64,000 nt of DNA from Streptomyces sp. NBC_01298 (GTDB lineage Bacteria; Actinomycetota; Actinomycetes; Streptomycetales; Streptomycetaceae), in NCBI RefSeq assembly GCF_035978755.1, contig NZ_CP108414.1, positions 8,618,001-8,682,000 on the forward strand, given 5' to 3'. Under the pieces are notes generated by a model, which searched no databases, was not told where the DNA came from, and saw only the letters and a list, made by a program, of their open reading frames with translations. This document shows, in pieces, positions 7,998 to 17,185 of the stretch (positions are counted from its first letter, which is position 1; each line of letters opens with the position of its first letter). The position numbers and the translations under genes were made by a program.

Positions 7998-8053
7998 TGC
8001 ACAGAATGCTCTGGTGCGCCGCCCGTGTCCCCTGGCGGAACGCGCAGAATGCT
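7998..8053. promoter_or_regulatory. Direct repeat between divergent lipase and PucR genes, possible operator
   Basis: GCACAGAATGCT (7999-8010) recurs as GCGCAGAATGCT (8041-8052), about four helical turns apart, in the 128-bp space between the two divergent starts. PucR-type regulators often control a neighbouring gene, so these could be its sites (inference). Confidence 0.4.
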
Positions 8054-8075
8054 TCCTCCCGCGTTTGTGCACGGT

Positions 8076-8081
8076 GACAAT
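8076..8081 (+). promoter_or_regulatory. Candidate -10 box, leaderless start of the PucR-type gene
   Basis: GACAAT lies six bases before the ATG at 8088, which would make the A of the ATG the transcript start. Only a weak GGGG precedes the ATG. Confidence 0.4.
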
Positions 8082-8087
8082 GCGGGG

Positions 8088-9329
8088 ATGGACGACGCGA
8101 GCGGTACGGCGGGCGGTACGGCGGGGCCGGCATCGGGCGGTGCGCCGGGGCTCGCCGCCGTGCTGCTGCCCCGGGTGGCGGAGATGGCGGCCGAGACCGT
8201 CGCCCGGCTGACCGCCGACATCCCCGCCTACCGGCTCCTGCCCGACAGCGTCCTCGGCGGCGACCTGGTCGCGAACACCGAAGCCGTGCTGAACCTGTTC
8301 TTCACCACCGTCGCCGAAGGGCGGGCACCCACCGAAGCCGAGCTGGCCGCCCCCGTGGCCTGGGGCGCCGAACGCGCCCGGGACGGGGTCCCCCTGGAGG
8401 CGGTGCTACGGGTCTACCCGCTCGGCGCCCGCCGCGCCTGGGAGCTCGCCGCAACCGGCCCGGATCCCGTCGACGACCCGTACGCCCTGGTCACGGGCCT
8501 GTTGGCGTTCCTCGGCGAGGTCATGCCCAAGGTCGCCGAGGCCTACCTGCGCGAACAGGCCGACCTCGACTGGGAACAGCGTGAACACGGCCGCAACCTC
8601 GCCGGAGTTCTGCTCGCGGGCCGCCCGGCCCGGCGCGCGGCCGAACGGTACGGGCGGACCCTCGCCGAGCGGTACGAGGTGGTCGTCCTGCGGCTGCCGG
8701 AGGCACCCGGCGGGGCGACGAACCGCATCCTGCGCGCCCTGCGCTCCGAACTGGACGGAAACCCGGAGGTGCTCGCCACCTTCAAGGGCGAGGGAGGCGT
8801 CCTTCTGGTTCCGCTCGGCCCGGTTCCGCCCGGCCCCCATGCCCAGGCCGGCCCCGACGGCGCGACCCGGCGCCTGCTCGCCCGCCTCGACACGGCGGCC
8901 GAACTCCGGTGCACGGCGGCGGCCGCCGTCGCCGGGGACCACGAATCGATCCCCCGGGCCCAGGCCGAGGCCTCCGAAGTGCTGTCCCTGGCCGAGGACT
9001 TGGGACGCCCTCCGGGTCTCTACCGGCTGGCCGACCTGGCCGTGGAGTACCAGCTCGTACAGCCCGGCCCCGCACGCGACGCCCTGGCCCGGGTCCTGGC
9101 GCCCCTCGAGGACCAGCCCCATCTGATCGCCACGCTGCGGGAGTTCATCGCGGCCGGCTACCGGCGCGCCGAGGCCGCCGACGCACTCACCGTCCACCGC
9201 AACACGCTGACCTACCGCCTCGGCCGTATCCGCCTGCTCACCGGCCACGACGCCACCGACCCCACGGGAGCCCGCCACCTCGCGGCCGCCCTGACGGCAC
9301 ACGGCGCGGCCCGCCGCACCGGCGCCTGA
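8088..9329 (+). CDS. PucR/CdaR-type transcriptional regulator
   Basis: 413 residues. The C-terminal 60 residues carry the PucR helix-turn-helix (ATLREFIAAGYRRAEAADAL then HRNTLTYRLGRIRLLTG). The middle (about 170-330) corresponds to the GGDEF-like CdaR segment and the N-terminal 150 residues to the helical sensor part (ETVARLTADIPAYRLLP; WGAERARDGVPLEAVLRVYP) of this actinobacterial family. These proteins regulate catabolic or developmental genes; the effector is unknown. The ATG at 8088 was chosen because it begins the conserved part and fits a leaderless promoter. Divergent from the lipase gene. Confidence 0.88.
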   Translation: MDDASGTAGGTAGPASGGAPGLAAVLLPRVAEMAAETVARLTADIPAYRLLPDSVLGGDLVANTEAVLNLFFTTVAEGRAPTEAELAAPVAWGAERARDGVPLEAVLRVYPLGARRAWELAATGPDPVDDPYALVTGLLAFLGEVMPKVAEAYLREQADLDWEQREHGRNLAGVLLAGRPARRAAERYGRTLAERYEVVVLRLPEAPGGATNRILRALRSELDGNPEVLATFKGEGGVLLVPLGPVPPGPHAQAGPDGATRRLLARLDTAAELRCTAAAAVAGDHESIPRAQAEASEVLSLAEDLGRPPGLYRLADLAVEYQLVQPGPARDALARVLAPLEDQPHLIATLREFIAAGYRRAEAADALTVHRNTLTYRLGRIRLLTGHDATDPTGARHLAAALTAHGAARRTGA

Positions 9330-9366
9330 GGCGCACCGGCGGGCCGGGTTCCCGTGGCCGGGCGGC

Positions 9367-10275
9367 TCAGAGCACCGGCGGCCGGCCCGCGGCCGTGAGG
9401 CGCAGTACGGTGCGCCAGCGCATGGGCCGCCGCGTCTGGGCGTGCCGGGCCGCCCATCCTTCGCGCAGCCCCTGGAGCGAGTCCCGCAGACCGCCGCCGC
9501 GCAGGCCGCGCAGCGCCGTCACGGCCGTCCAGATGCCGAGGTACGCCGGGATGAGGGGTGCGGGGAGGTTGCGGTAGGCGAGCCAGACGCGGTTGCGGGC
9601 GGCCAGCCGGTGGAAGAGCGCGTGCCGGGTGGGGCTGGTGACCGGGTGGTGCATCCGGACCCCCGCCGCGTACCAGCCGGTGCCGCCCTGCTCCCACAGC
9701 CGGTACGCGAGGTCGATGCCCTCGTGGTAGAGGAAGAAGTCGGGCCAGCCCCCGGCCGCGTCGAAGGCGTCCCGGCGGACCATGACGACGCCCTCGGTCA
9801 TGGTGGCGATGGTGCCGGGCCGCCCCGGATCGCCGGTGCGCAGCCGGGGAACCCAACGGCGGGGCGTCGTGGTGTCGTCGGGTCCGGTCAGCCGCGGCTG
9901 GACGTACGCGGCCTCCGGGCGCCGGCGGGCCTCGGCCACCAGCCGGGACAGGACGTCGGGCCGCGGGAAGGAGGCGTCGTTGTCGAGGAAGAAGAGGAAC
10001 TCGCTGCCCGTGTCCCGCAGGGCGAGCGCGCCGCGGTTGCGGCCCTCGGGGATGCCGAGGTTCTCCGGGAGGGAGACGACGGTGGCGCCGTCCACCGACA
10101 GCGAGGGGCGGCAGCCGTTGCCGACGATGACGACGCGGAGCTCGACGTCCTCCTGCGCGAGGAGTGTACGGACGGCCGCCGCCTCCTCGTCGGGACGGTC
10201 GTTCATCGTCAGCAGGACGACGTCGATCCCCGTGGTGGCGGCGGCGGGGGAGGGGGCTGAGGAGGAGGCGGGCAC
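9367..10275 (-). CDS. Family 2 glycosyltransferase
   Basis: 302 residues with a GT-A fold: VVLLTMNDRPDEEAAAVRTL at the start, VVIVGNGC, the LPENLGIPEGRNRG signature of rhamnosyltransferase-like GT2 enzymes, and the metal/nucleotide-sugar motif DNDAS (about residue 98). Acceptor-side WPDFFLYHEGIDLAYRL (about 182-198) carries the expected acidic pair. It would move a nucleotide-sugar residue onto a glycan or cell-wall acceptor. The start is GTG at 10275; TAACAT lies seven bases before it and no ribosome-binding site is obvious. The next gene on the same strand upstream, 54 bp away, is an L,D-transpeptidase, which suggests cell-envelope work. Confidence 0.9.
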   Translation of the reverse strand: MPASSSAPSPAAATTGIDVVLLTMNDRPDEEAAAVRTLLAQEDVELRVVIVGNGCRPSLSVDGATVVSLPENLGIPEGRNRGALALRDTGSEFLFFLDNDASFPRPDVLSRLVAEARRRPEAAYVQPRLTGPDDTTTPRRWVPRLRTGDPGRPGTIATMTEGVVMVRRDAFDAAGGWPDFFLYHEGIDLAYRLWEQGGTGWYAAGVRMHHPVTSPTRHALFHRLAARNRVWLAYRNLPAPLIPAYLGIWTAVTALRGLRGGGLRDSLQGLREGWAARHAQTRRPMRWRTVLRLTAAGRPPVL

Positions 10276-10329
10276 GGACCGGATGTTAGCGGAACGGCCG
10301 GGCCCGCCCCTCCGGGCAGCGGGGCCCGC

Positions 10330-11805
10330 TCAGGTGAGGGGGAGCAGCCGGGACGGTCCGTGCGCCGACGCGAGCGCGGCGGCGGAGGCCAGCGGGGCGT
10401 CGGTGGCGGCGCCCAGCGCGCTGCCGGCCAGCCAGGCGTTCCAGTCGAGGTTCCAGTCCCCGAACCCGTTGGCGAACGGGGCCATCGGCTCACCGCCGCT
10501 GTTGACCACCGACACCACGTCCCCCTCCCGCACCGTGTCGAAGAACCAGGCCGCGTCGGCGGTGCTCATGCCCGTGCAGCCGTGACTGACGTTCTCCTCG
10601 CCCTGCGCGTCGACCGACCAGGGCGCGGCGTGCACGTACTCCCCGCTCCAGGTCACCCGGGTCGCGTAGAGGACGGGCAGGTCGTAGAACTCGCTGGTGC
10701 CGCGCTTGATGCCCACGGTGTCCCCGCGCATCCGCACCTTGCGCTCCTTGCCGAGCACGACCTTGATGCCGCTGCGCGTCAGGAACCCGGCCTTGCCGGT
10801 GGTCACGGGGATGGTCCGGACGGTCCGGCCGTTGCGCCGTACGGTCATCTCGTGCGCGGCGGCGTCGGTGACGGCCTCGATCCGGTCGCCGATGGTGAGC
10901 CGCAGGGACTCCGAGGGGCCGCCGTACTCCCGGTCCCCGACCTCGACCCCGTCGAGACCGCTGACCACGTGCACGACGGCGTGGGCGGGCCAGTAGGTAC
11001 GGGGGCGGTAGTGCAGGGTCGAGTCGTCGACCCAGTGCCAGGCACCCTCGGCGGCCGGTTCCGAGGTGACCTGCAGGGCCCGCTCCACCCGGACCCGCGC
11101 GGCGGGATCGGCGGCGGGTACGGGGCGGCTCAGGGAGGCCGTCACGATCATCCCCGCCCCGTACGTGCCGGGCCGCGGCCCGAACTCCGCGGTGAGCCGG
11201 TCGTCCTGCGCCGCCGCCGCGGTCCGGAACGCCATGGTCACGCCGACGGGGGTGCCCGCCGCGTCCTGGGCGCCGACCCGGACGGTGTAGGTCTCCCCGG
11301 CGCGCAGCGGTTCGGTGTTGCCCCAGTGGTGTCCCCGGGCGCCCAGGGCGCCGCCCACGTAGCGGCCGTGACCGTCGTGGACGGTGACGTAGGTGAGCAG
11401 CCCGGGGCCGGCGAGGGTGATCTCCAGGGGGCTGGCCGCGTCCGTGGGCAGGACGACCGTGTGCGCCGCCGCCCGGGCCGCGCCGCGGGACGAGGGATCG
11501 CGCACCACGGAACCGGCCCCGCTGGCGGTGGCCCGGACCAGCTGCTGTTCGAGCCCGCCGCACAGCCCGGCCCGGAAGGCGTCCATCGCGCACCGCCGGC
11601 CCCCGTCCTCCAGCACCCGGCCCACCAGCAGCTCGACGGAGCCGGCGTGCTCGCCGGGGTTCCGCGCCCCGTCCCCGGACGGTGACGCGGACTGTGGCGC
11701 GGCGGCGACGACGAAGACCAGGCCGGCCACCGCCCCTGCCGCGGTCCACGTCCTGCCCCGTCGCCCGAGTCCTCCACGGTGTGTCGATGACAGCATGCGC
11801 GCCAC
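10330..11805 (-). CDS. L,D-transpeptidase (YkuD) with Ig-like domain
   Basis: 491 residues, membrane-anchored. An N-terminal hydrophobic segment (TWTAAGAVAGLVFVVAAAP) without a lipobox is followed by a long variable part, an Ig-like domain (about 250-345; VERALQVTSEP, GAWHWVDDSTLHYRP) and the YkuD catalytic domain with SHGCTGMS, the Ser-His-Gly-Cys nucleophile motif, and the preceding His in YVHAAPWSVD. Such enzymes make 3-3 cross-links in peptidoglycan. I chose GTG at 11805 because GGGAGG lies five bases before it; the ATG nine bases further in (11796) is a fair alternative. An upstream hydrophobic region rich in Arg/Gly precedes export. Confidence 0.88.
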   Translation of the reverse strand: MARMLSSTHRGGLGRRGRTWTAAGAVAGLVFVVAAAPQSASPSGDGARNPGEHAGSVELLVGRVLEDGGRRCAMDAFRAGLCGGLEQQLVRATASGAGSVVRDPSSRGAARAAAHTVVLPTDAASPLEITLAGPGLLTYVTVHDGHGRYVGGALGARGHHWGNTEPLRAGETYTVRVGAQDAAGTPVGVTMAFRTAAAAQDDRLTAEFGPRPGTYGAGMIVTASLSRPVPAADPAARVRVERALQVTSEPAAEGAWHWVDDSTLHYRPRTYWPAHAVVHVVSGLDGVEVGDREYGGPSESLRLTIGDRIEAVTDAAAHEMTVRRNGRTVRTIPVTTGKAGFLTRSGIKVVLGKERKVRMRGDTVGIKRGTSEFYDLPVLYATRVTWSGEYVHAAPWSVDAQGEENVSHGCTGMSTADAAWFFDTVREGDVVSVVNSGGEPMAPFANGFGDWNLDWNAWLAGSALGAATDAPLASAAALASAHGPSRLLPLT

Positions 11806-11949
11806 GCAGCCCTCCCAGATCGCCTTCGGCCGGATGGCAGCATCAAAACGATTTCCGGGCAGCCTGATGATCATGAACTCGGTTCGTGGGGCCGAATGGG
11901 CACCGAAGAGGGCTCGTACGGAGTAGGGGAGGGGCGCCTCGGGCGGTCG

Positions 11950-12005
11950 CGGTCAGGTCATGCCGGTCAGGTCATGTCGGTCGGGCCGTCGCGGTCAGGC
12001 CGTGG
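11950..12005. repeat. 14-bp tandem repeat, four copies, on the stop codon of the FBP gene
   Basis: Units CGGTCAGGTCATGC (11950), CGGTCAGGTCATGT (11964), CGGTCGGGCCGTCG (11978) and CGGTCAGGCCGTGG (11992). The last unit contains the stop of the minus-strand FBP gene at 11995-11997. Read on minus, TGA recurs in the intact units in rotating frames. Confidence 0.8.
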
Positions 12006-12510
12006 CGGTGGCCCTGTCGACGGCCGTGACGTTGGAGACGAAGCCGGCGAGGTTCGCGACCGTCCGCTGGATCTTCTCCTCCAGAGTGAGCGACTCGTGG
12101 AGCCGTCCGTCCGGGCCCGCGTTCTTCTTGCCCCGTACGTAGAGCGAGCAGGCGAGGTCGGCGCAGATGTAGGCGCCCACGGAGTTGCCCTGCTGTCCGG
12201 CCTTGCCCGCCTTCGGCGCGACCATCAGGGAGACGCCCCCGGTGTGGGTGGTCAGGCACAGCGAGCACATGCTGCGCCGCGCCTGGGAGGGGCCGGCGCC
12301 GGAGGAACGCAGGGCGAGGGCGACCGCGCGGCCGTCCAGTTCGGTGACGAGGTAGGCGCGCTCGGGGGCCTTGGGGTCCCACCAGCCGAGGAAGTCCAGG
12401 TCGTCCCAGGGGCGCTCGGCCAGATCGCGGGGGACGGACAGGCGCTTGGCCTCGCCCTTGGTGCAGTTCACGAAGGCGGTACGGATCTCTTGCTCGGTCA
12501 ACGGCTTCAT
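11995..12510 (-). CDS. FBP domain protein (EF-G-binding, treble-clef zinc finger)
   Basis: 171 residues. Two Cys pairs (MCSLC about residue 81 and ICADLAC about 116) are spaced as in the treble-clef zinc finger of the FBP family, whose Gram-positive relatives FusB/FusC bind elongation factor G and free ribosomes blocked by fusidic acid. Whether this actinobacterial version gives resistance is not known. Start MKPLTEQEIRTAFVNCTKGE at ATG 12510 begins the family similarity; no strong ribosome-binding site. It is divergent from a TetR-type regulator gene across a 10+3+10 palindrome covering both promoters, so it is probably that regulator's target. Its stop lies within a 14-bp tandem array. Confidence 0.85.
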   Translation of the reverse strand: MKPLTEQEIRTAFVNCTKGEAKRLSVPRDLAERPWDDLDFLGWWDPKAPERAYLVTELDGRAVALALRSSGAGPSQARRSMCSLCLTTHTGGVSLMVAPKAGKAGQQGNSVGAYICADLACSLYVRGKKNAGPDGRLHESLTLEEKIQRTVANLAGFVSNVTAVDRATATA

Positions 12511-12524
12511 GAGTGGCAGGCTAA

Positions 12525-12547
12525 TTTGCCTAAAGGTTTTAGGCAAA
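12525..12547. promoter_or_regulatory. TetR-type operator between the FBP and WHG-regulator genes
   Basis: Perfect inverted repeat: TTTGCCTAAA (12525-12534), spacer GGT, TTTAGGCAAA (12538-12547). It is AT-rich compared with its surroundings and lies 15 bp before the FBP start and 35 bp before the regulator start. A -10-like TAATGG follows at 12552. Length and symmetry fit a TetR dimer site controlling both directions. Confidence 0.85.
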
Positions 12548-12581
12548 CGCATAATGGCTATCGCCAGCTAGGAGGCACATG

Positions 12582-13151
12582 ATGGTTCGAGCAGGACTGA
12601 CCACCGAGCGGCTGACCCGGGCCGGCGCGGAACTCGCCGACGAGGTCGGCTTCGACCAGGTGACCGTCTCGGCGCTCGCCCGGCGGTTCGACGTCAAGGT
12701 CGCGAGCCTCTACTCGCACCTGAAGAACTCCCAGGACCTCAGGACTCGGATCGCCCTGTTCGCCCTGGAGGAACTGGCCGACCGGGTCGCGGCCGCGCTG
12801 GCGGGGCGGGCCGGGAGGGACGCCCTCGCGGCCTTCGCGGACGCCTACCGGGACTACGCCCGGGAGCACCCCGGTCGCTACGAGGCCGCCCGGCTCCGAC
12901 TCGACCCCGAGACGGCGGCCGCCAGTGCGGGCGTCCGGCACGCCCAGATGACCCGGGCGATCCTGCGCGGCTACGACCTCGCGGAACCCGACCAGACCCA
13001 CGCGGTCCGGATGCTCGGCAGCGCCTTCCACGGCTACGTCAGCCTGGAGCTGGCCGGCGGCTTCAGCCACACCGCCGTCGATTCCCGGGAGTCCTGGGAC
13101 TGGATGGTGGACTCGCTCGACGCGATGCTGCGTAACCGCGTAACCGCGTAA
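12582..13151 (+). CDS. TetR family regulator with WHG domain
   Basis: 189 residues. The N-terminal helix-turn-helix (LTRAGAELADEVGFDQVTVS then LARRFDVKVASLYSHLKNSQ, residues about 8-47) is followed by the WHG/TetR_C_33 domain, recognised by AFADAYRDYAREHPGRYEA and LGSAFHGYVSLELAGGF. ATG codons lie at 12579 and 12582; GGAGG at 12571-12575 is three bases from the first and six from the second, so the second is preferred. The palindrome just upstream is the likely autoregulatory site. The last codons (RNRVTA) are written by an 8-bp tandem repeat that also supplies the TAA stop. Confidence 0.87.
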   Translation: MVRAGLTTERLTRAGAELADEVGFDQVTVSALARRFDVKVASLYSHLKNSQDLRTRIALFALEELADRVAAALAGRAGRDALAAFADAYRDYAREHPGRYEAARLRLDPETAAASAGVRHAQMTRAILRGYDLAEPDQTHAVRMLGSAFHGYVSLELAGGFSHTAVDSRESWDWMVDSLDAMLRNRVTA

Positions 13152-13198
13152 CCGCGTAACCGCGTAACCGCGTAACCGCGTAACCGCGTAACCGCGTA
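13131..13198. repeat. 8-bp tandem repeat (CGTAACCG, 8.5 copies) spanning a stop codon
   Basis: Eight perfect copies at 13131-13194 plus CGTA. The array encodes the last five residues and the TAA stop of the TetR gene; TAA then recurs in all three frames. A one-unit gain or loss would alter only the last few residues. Confidence 0.92.
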
Positions 13199-13229
13199 CC
13201 CCGACCCCGATCACGACGAGGCCGATGCG

Positions 13230-14405
13230 ATGACCACCGACCGAGACCGGATCATCACCCCGGTCACCGAGGGCCTCCTGCGCGGCGCGGCCGACGCGGA
13301 ACGCACCGCGCGCGGCCTGCTGCCGCACCGGCTGCCCGCCCGGGTCCGCCCGCAGATTCCCGACGACCAACTGGCCACGGCCGAGTCCCGCCCGTCGGGC
13401 GTGCGCCTGGTCTTCCGTACCCGGGCGACCGTCATCGAGCTGGACGCCCTGCCCACGAAGAGGGCCTACCGGGGCTTCCCGGTCTCGCCGGACGGCGCGT
13501 ACGACCTCGTGATCGACGGAGTGCTTACGGCCACGACCACCGTGCCCGGCGGCAGGCTCCGCACCCTCGATCCGGCCACCCAGGCGGTCGAACTCGAAGA
13601 GGGGCCGCCCGGCACCGCCCGCTTCGCGGACCTGCCCGCGCGGGACAAGCACGTCGAGATCTGGCTCCCCCACACCGAGACGACCGAGCTGATCGCGCTG
13701 CGCACCGACGCCCCCGTCACGCCGGCGCCCGAGAGTGGGCGCAGGGTGTGGCTGCACCACGGCAGCTCCATCAGCCACGGCTCGAACGCGGAGCGCCCGA
13801 CCGGCACCTGGCCCGCCCTGGCCGCGGCGCAGGGGGCGGTGGACCTGGTCAACATGGGATTCTCCGGCAGCGCCCTGCTGGACCCCTTCACCGCCCGCGC
13901 GATGCGCGACACCCCCGCCGACCTGATCAGCGTGAAGATCGGCATCAACATCGTCAACCTGGACCTGATGCGGCTGCGTGCCTTCGTGCCCGCGGTCCAC
14001 GGCTTCCTCGACACGCTCCGCGAGGGCCATCCGACGACTCCGCTGCTGGTCGTCTCGCCCCTCCTGTGCCCCATCCAGGAGGACACCCCCGGCCCCCTCG
14101 CCACCGATGTCAGTACCGGGACCCTGCGGTTCAAGGCGCTGGGGGACCCGGCCGAACGGGCCGCCGGGCGGCTGACGCTCAATGTCGTCCGCGAGGCGCT
14201 CGCCGGGATCTTCGCGCGGCGGGCGGCCGGGGACCCGCACCTGCACCACCTCGACGGGCGTGACCTCTACGGGGCCGCGGACCACGCCGAACTGCCCCTG
14301 CCCGACGACCTGCACCCCGACCCCGCGGGCCACGTGCGCATCGCCGGGAACTTCGTCCGGCACGCCTTCGCCGCCGGCAGGCCCTTCGCCCCGCCGGCGG
14401 CCTGA
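13230..14405 (+). CDS. SGNH/GDSL-type hydrolase, two-domain
   Basis: 391 residues. The N-terminal 170 residues look like a beta-sandwich (IELDALPTKRAYRGFPVSPD; VEIWLPHTETTELIALRTDA). The catalytic part begins with VWLHHGSSISHG (block I, Ser about residue 177 in GSS), then NMGFSGSALLDPF (block II Gly), KIGINIVN in place of block III, and DDLHPDPAGHVRIA (block V Asp-x-x-His, about 361-364). It lacks a signal peptide, so it probably acts inside the cell, removing an ester group from a sugar or lipid (inference). The start codon is 79 bp after the TetR stop, next to the tandem repeat. Confidence 0.85.
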   Translation: MTTDRDRIITPVTEGLLRGAADAERTARGLLPHRLPARVRPQIPDDQLATAESRPSGVRLVFRTRATVIELDALPTKRAYRGFPVSPDGAYDLVIDGVLTATTTVPGGRLRTLDPATQAVELEEGPPGTARFADLPARDKHVEIWLPHTETTELIALRTDAPVTPAPESGRRVWLHHGSSISHGSNAERPTGTWPALAAAQGAVDLVNMGFSGSALLDPFTARAMRDTPADLISVKIGINIVNLDLMRLRAFVPAVHGFLDTLREGHPTTPLLVVSPLLCPIQEDTPGPLATDVSTGTLRFKALGDPAERAAGRLTLNVVREALAGIFARRAAGDPHLHHLDGRDLYGAADHAELPLPDDLHPDPAGHVRIAGNFVRHAFAAGRPFAPPAA

Positions 14406-14529
14406 ACCACCGCGTGGCGCCGGCCGGCGGGGGTGCCCTCCGGGTGCTCCGCCGGACTCGCCGCGGACCCGGCCGCGGGTCAGAATGACGGCACGCCGTC
14501 CGGTGCCCGAAAGTTCCCGAGCGCGGATT

Positions 14530-16013
<1,484 letters not shown>

Positions 16014-16043
16014 TCGCCGCCGGCGGCAGGACGTGACGCGACG

Positions 16044-16079
16044 CGCCGCCCGTGGTCCCCGTGGGGACCGCGGGCGGCG
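16044..16079. terminator. Strong hairpin after argG
   Basis: A 17-bp stem with one T-G pair and a two-base centre: CGCCGCCCGTGGTCCCC pairs with GGGGACCGCGGGCGGCG. It is followed by a TTCGTC-rich stretch to about 16120. Situated between convergent argG and a minus-strand regulator remnant. Confidence 0.85.
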
Positions 16080-16116
16080 TTCGTCTTGTTCGTCTTCTTC
16101 GTGTTCTTCGCCTTCT

Positions 16117-16356
16117 TCACGGGGCCGTGGTCGGCCGGGGGGCGACCGCGCCGCCGCGAACCCGGCGCACCTGGCCCCGGGAGTCCAGGAGCCGCAGGTC
16201 GCGGTGGATGGTCATCGCGCTGACGTCCAGTTCGCGGACGAGCCGTTCGAGGGAGACGTATCCCTCGCGGCATGCCGTCTCGACGATGTGGTGCCGGCGG
16301 GAAGCGGCGGTCAGCTTGCCCGTGGCCAGACTGATGGAACCCCGACGGCTGTTCAT
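16117..16356 (-). pseudogene. DeoR-type regulator remnant, DNA-binding end only
   Basis: 79 codons with a clear DeoR helix-turn-helix (RRHHIVETACREGYVSLERL, VRELDVSAMTIHRDLRLLDS, RVRGGAV), but the sugar-phosphate sensor domain that normally follows (about 180 residues) is absent; the frame stops at PRPTTAP next to a TTC-rich tract. It starts two bases from the GTG of a plus-strand GntR remnant, leaving no room for a promoter for either. Best read as a truncated gene or a rearrangement scar, though a stand-alone small DNA-binding protein cannot be ruled out. Confidence 0.6.
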
Positions 16357-16358
16357 CC

Positions 16359-16799
16359 GTGCGCGCCATCGCCGCCGCCCTCGCCGCCGGCGCCCTCGCC
16401 CCCGGCAAGTGCCACTCCGTCACCCTCGTCCCGGCCGAGCGTGCACCGGGCATCGGCGAGCCCGACTACACCACCGCTTCGCTCTACACCGAGCTCACCG
16501 CGCGCGGCGTCGCCCCCACCCGCGCGAGCTACACCGTCCACTCCGCCCTCGTCCCACCGGACGAGGCCCCCCTGCTCGAGCTGCCCGAGGGCGCGCCCGT
16601 CCTGCACATCGAGCAGCTCACCTACGACCAGCACGGCCGCCCGTACGAGTTCAACCGCGTCGTCTACCGCGCGAACCGCTACCGCTTCCACGCCACGCTG
16701 ACGGCGGAGTCCCGGCGGGGACCCGAGCCCAGGCCGCTCCCGGAAGTCGAGACTGGAATCAACCCCGCGCTGCTGGGCGCGCTCGGCAAGGGATTCTGA
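16359..16799 (+). pseudogene. GntR-family UTRA ligand domain without its DNA-binding part
   Basis: 146 codons from GTG 16359. Residues about 38-125 (SLYTELTARGVAPTRASYTV, EAPLLELPEGAPVLHIEQLT, NRVVYRANRYRFHATL) match the UTRA effector domain of HutC/GntR regulators, which normally follows a 70-residue winged helix. The winged helix is missing: upstream DNA is instead a DeoR remnant on the other strand. Without a DNA-binding domain or promoter it is probably a decayed gene. The final residues (ETGINPALLGALGKGF) are of unknown origin. Confidence 0.6.
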
Positions 16800-16810
16800 C
16801 GGCGTCCTGG

Positions 16811-16816
16811 CAGGAT
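16811..16816 (+). promoter_or_regulatory. Candidate -10 box, leaderless start of the VOC gene
   Basis: CAGGAT followed by six bases and the ATG at 16823. CAGGAT/TAGGAT hexamers are common in Streptomyces housekeeping promoters. It lies 12 bp after the UTRA remnant. Confidence 0.45.
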
Positions 16817-16822
16817 CGCGGC

Positions 16823-17176
16823 ATGGAACGTGTGCTGGGAATCGGTGGGTATTTCGTGCGGGCCGCGGATCCGGCTGCCCTGGGCGCGTGGTACCGGGAC
16901 TGCCTGGGGCTGGACTCGGACGAACACGGCCTGTGGCGTCAGGGGGCCGGCCCGACGGTGTTCGCGCCGTTCGAGTCCGGGACCGGCTATTTCGGGTCCC
17001 CCGCCCAGCAGACCATGCTCAACTTCCGGGTCCGCGACCTGGACGCGATGCTCGCGCAGCTGCGTGCCAAGGGCGCGGACGTGGCGCCCGAAACCCAGGA
17101 CATGGACGGCGTCGGCCGTTTCGGCTGGGTCACGGACCCGGAGGGCAACCGGATCGAGCTGTGGCAGCCCGCCTGA
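16823..17176 (+). CDS. VOC family (glyoxalase/dioxygenase fold) protein
   Basis: 117 residues, one vicinal-oxygen-chelate module made of two beta-alpha-beta-beta-beta units: YFVRAADPAALGAWYRDCLG at the start and RFGWVTDPEGNRIELWQP at the end. The C-terminal Glu of IELWQP is the usual metal ligand; the N-terminal His is replaced (GIGGYFV), so metal binding is uncertain. Members include glyoxalases, dioxygenases and antibiotic-binding proteins. Substrate cannot be inferred. Convergent with the MFS gene, 9 bp between stops. Confidence 0.88.
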   Translation: MERVLGIGGYFVRAADPAALGAWYRDCLGLDSDEHGLWRQGAGPTVFAPFESGTGYFGSPAQQTMLNFRVRDLDAMLAQLRAKGADVAPETQDMDGVGRFGWVTDPEGNRIELWQPA

Positions 17177-17185
17177 TCACGCCCC

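Noticed and set aside
16079..16120. TTCGTC/TTCTTC-rich tract, Lys-rich if read on minus
   Set aside because: Low-complexity DNA after the argG terminator; no start codon or conserved product.
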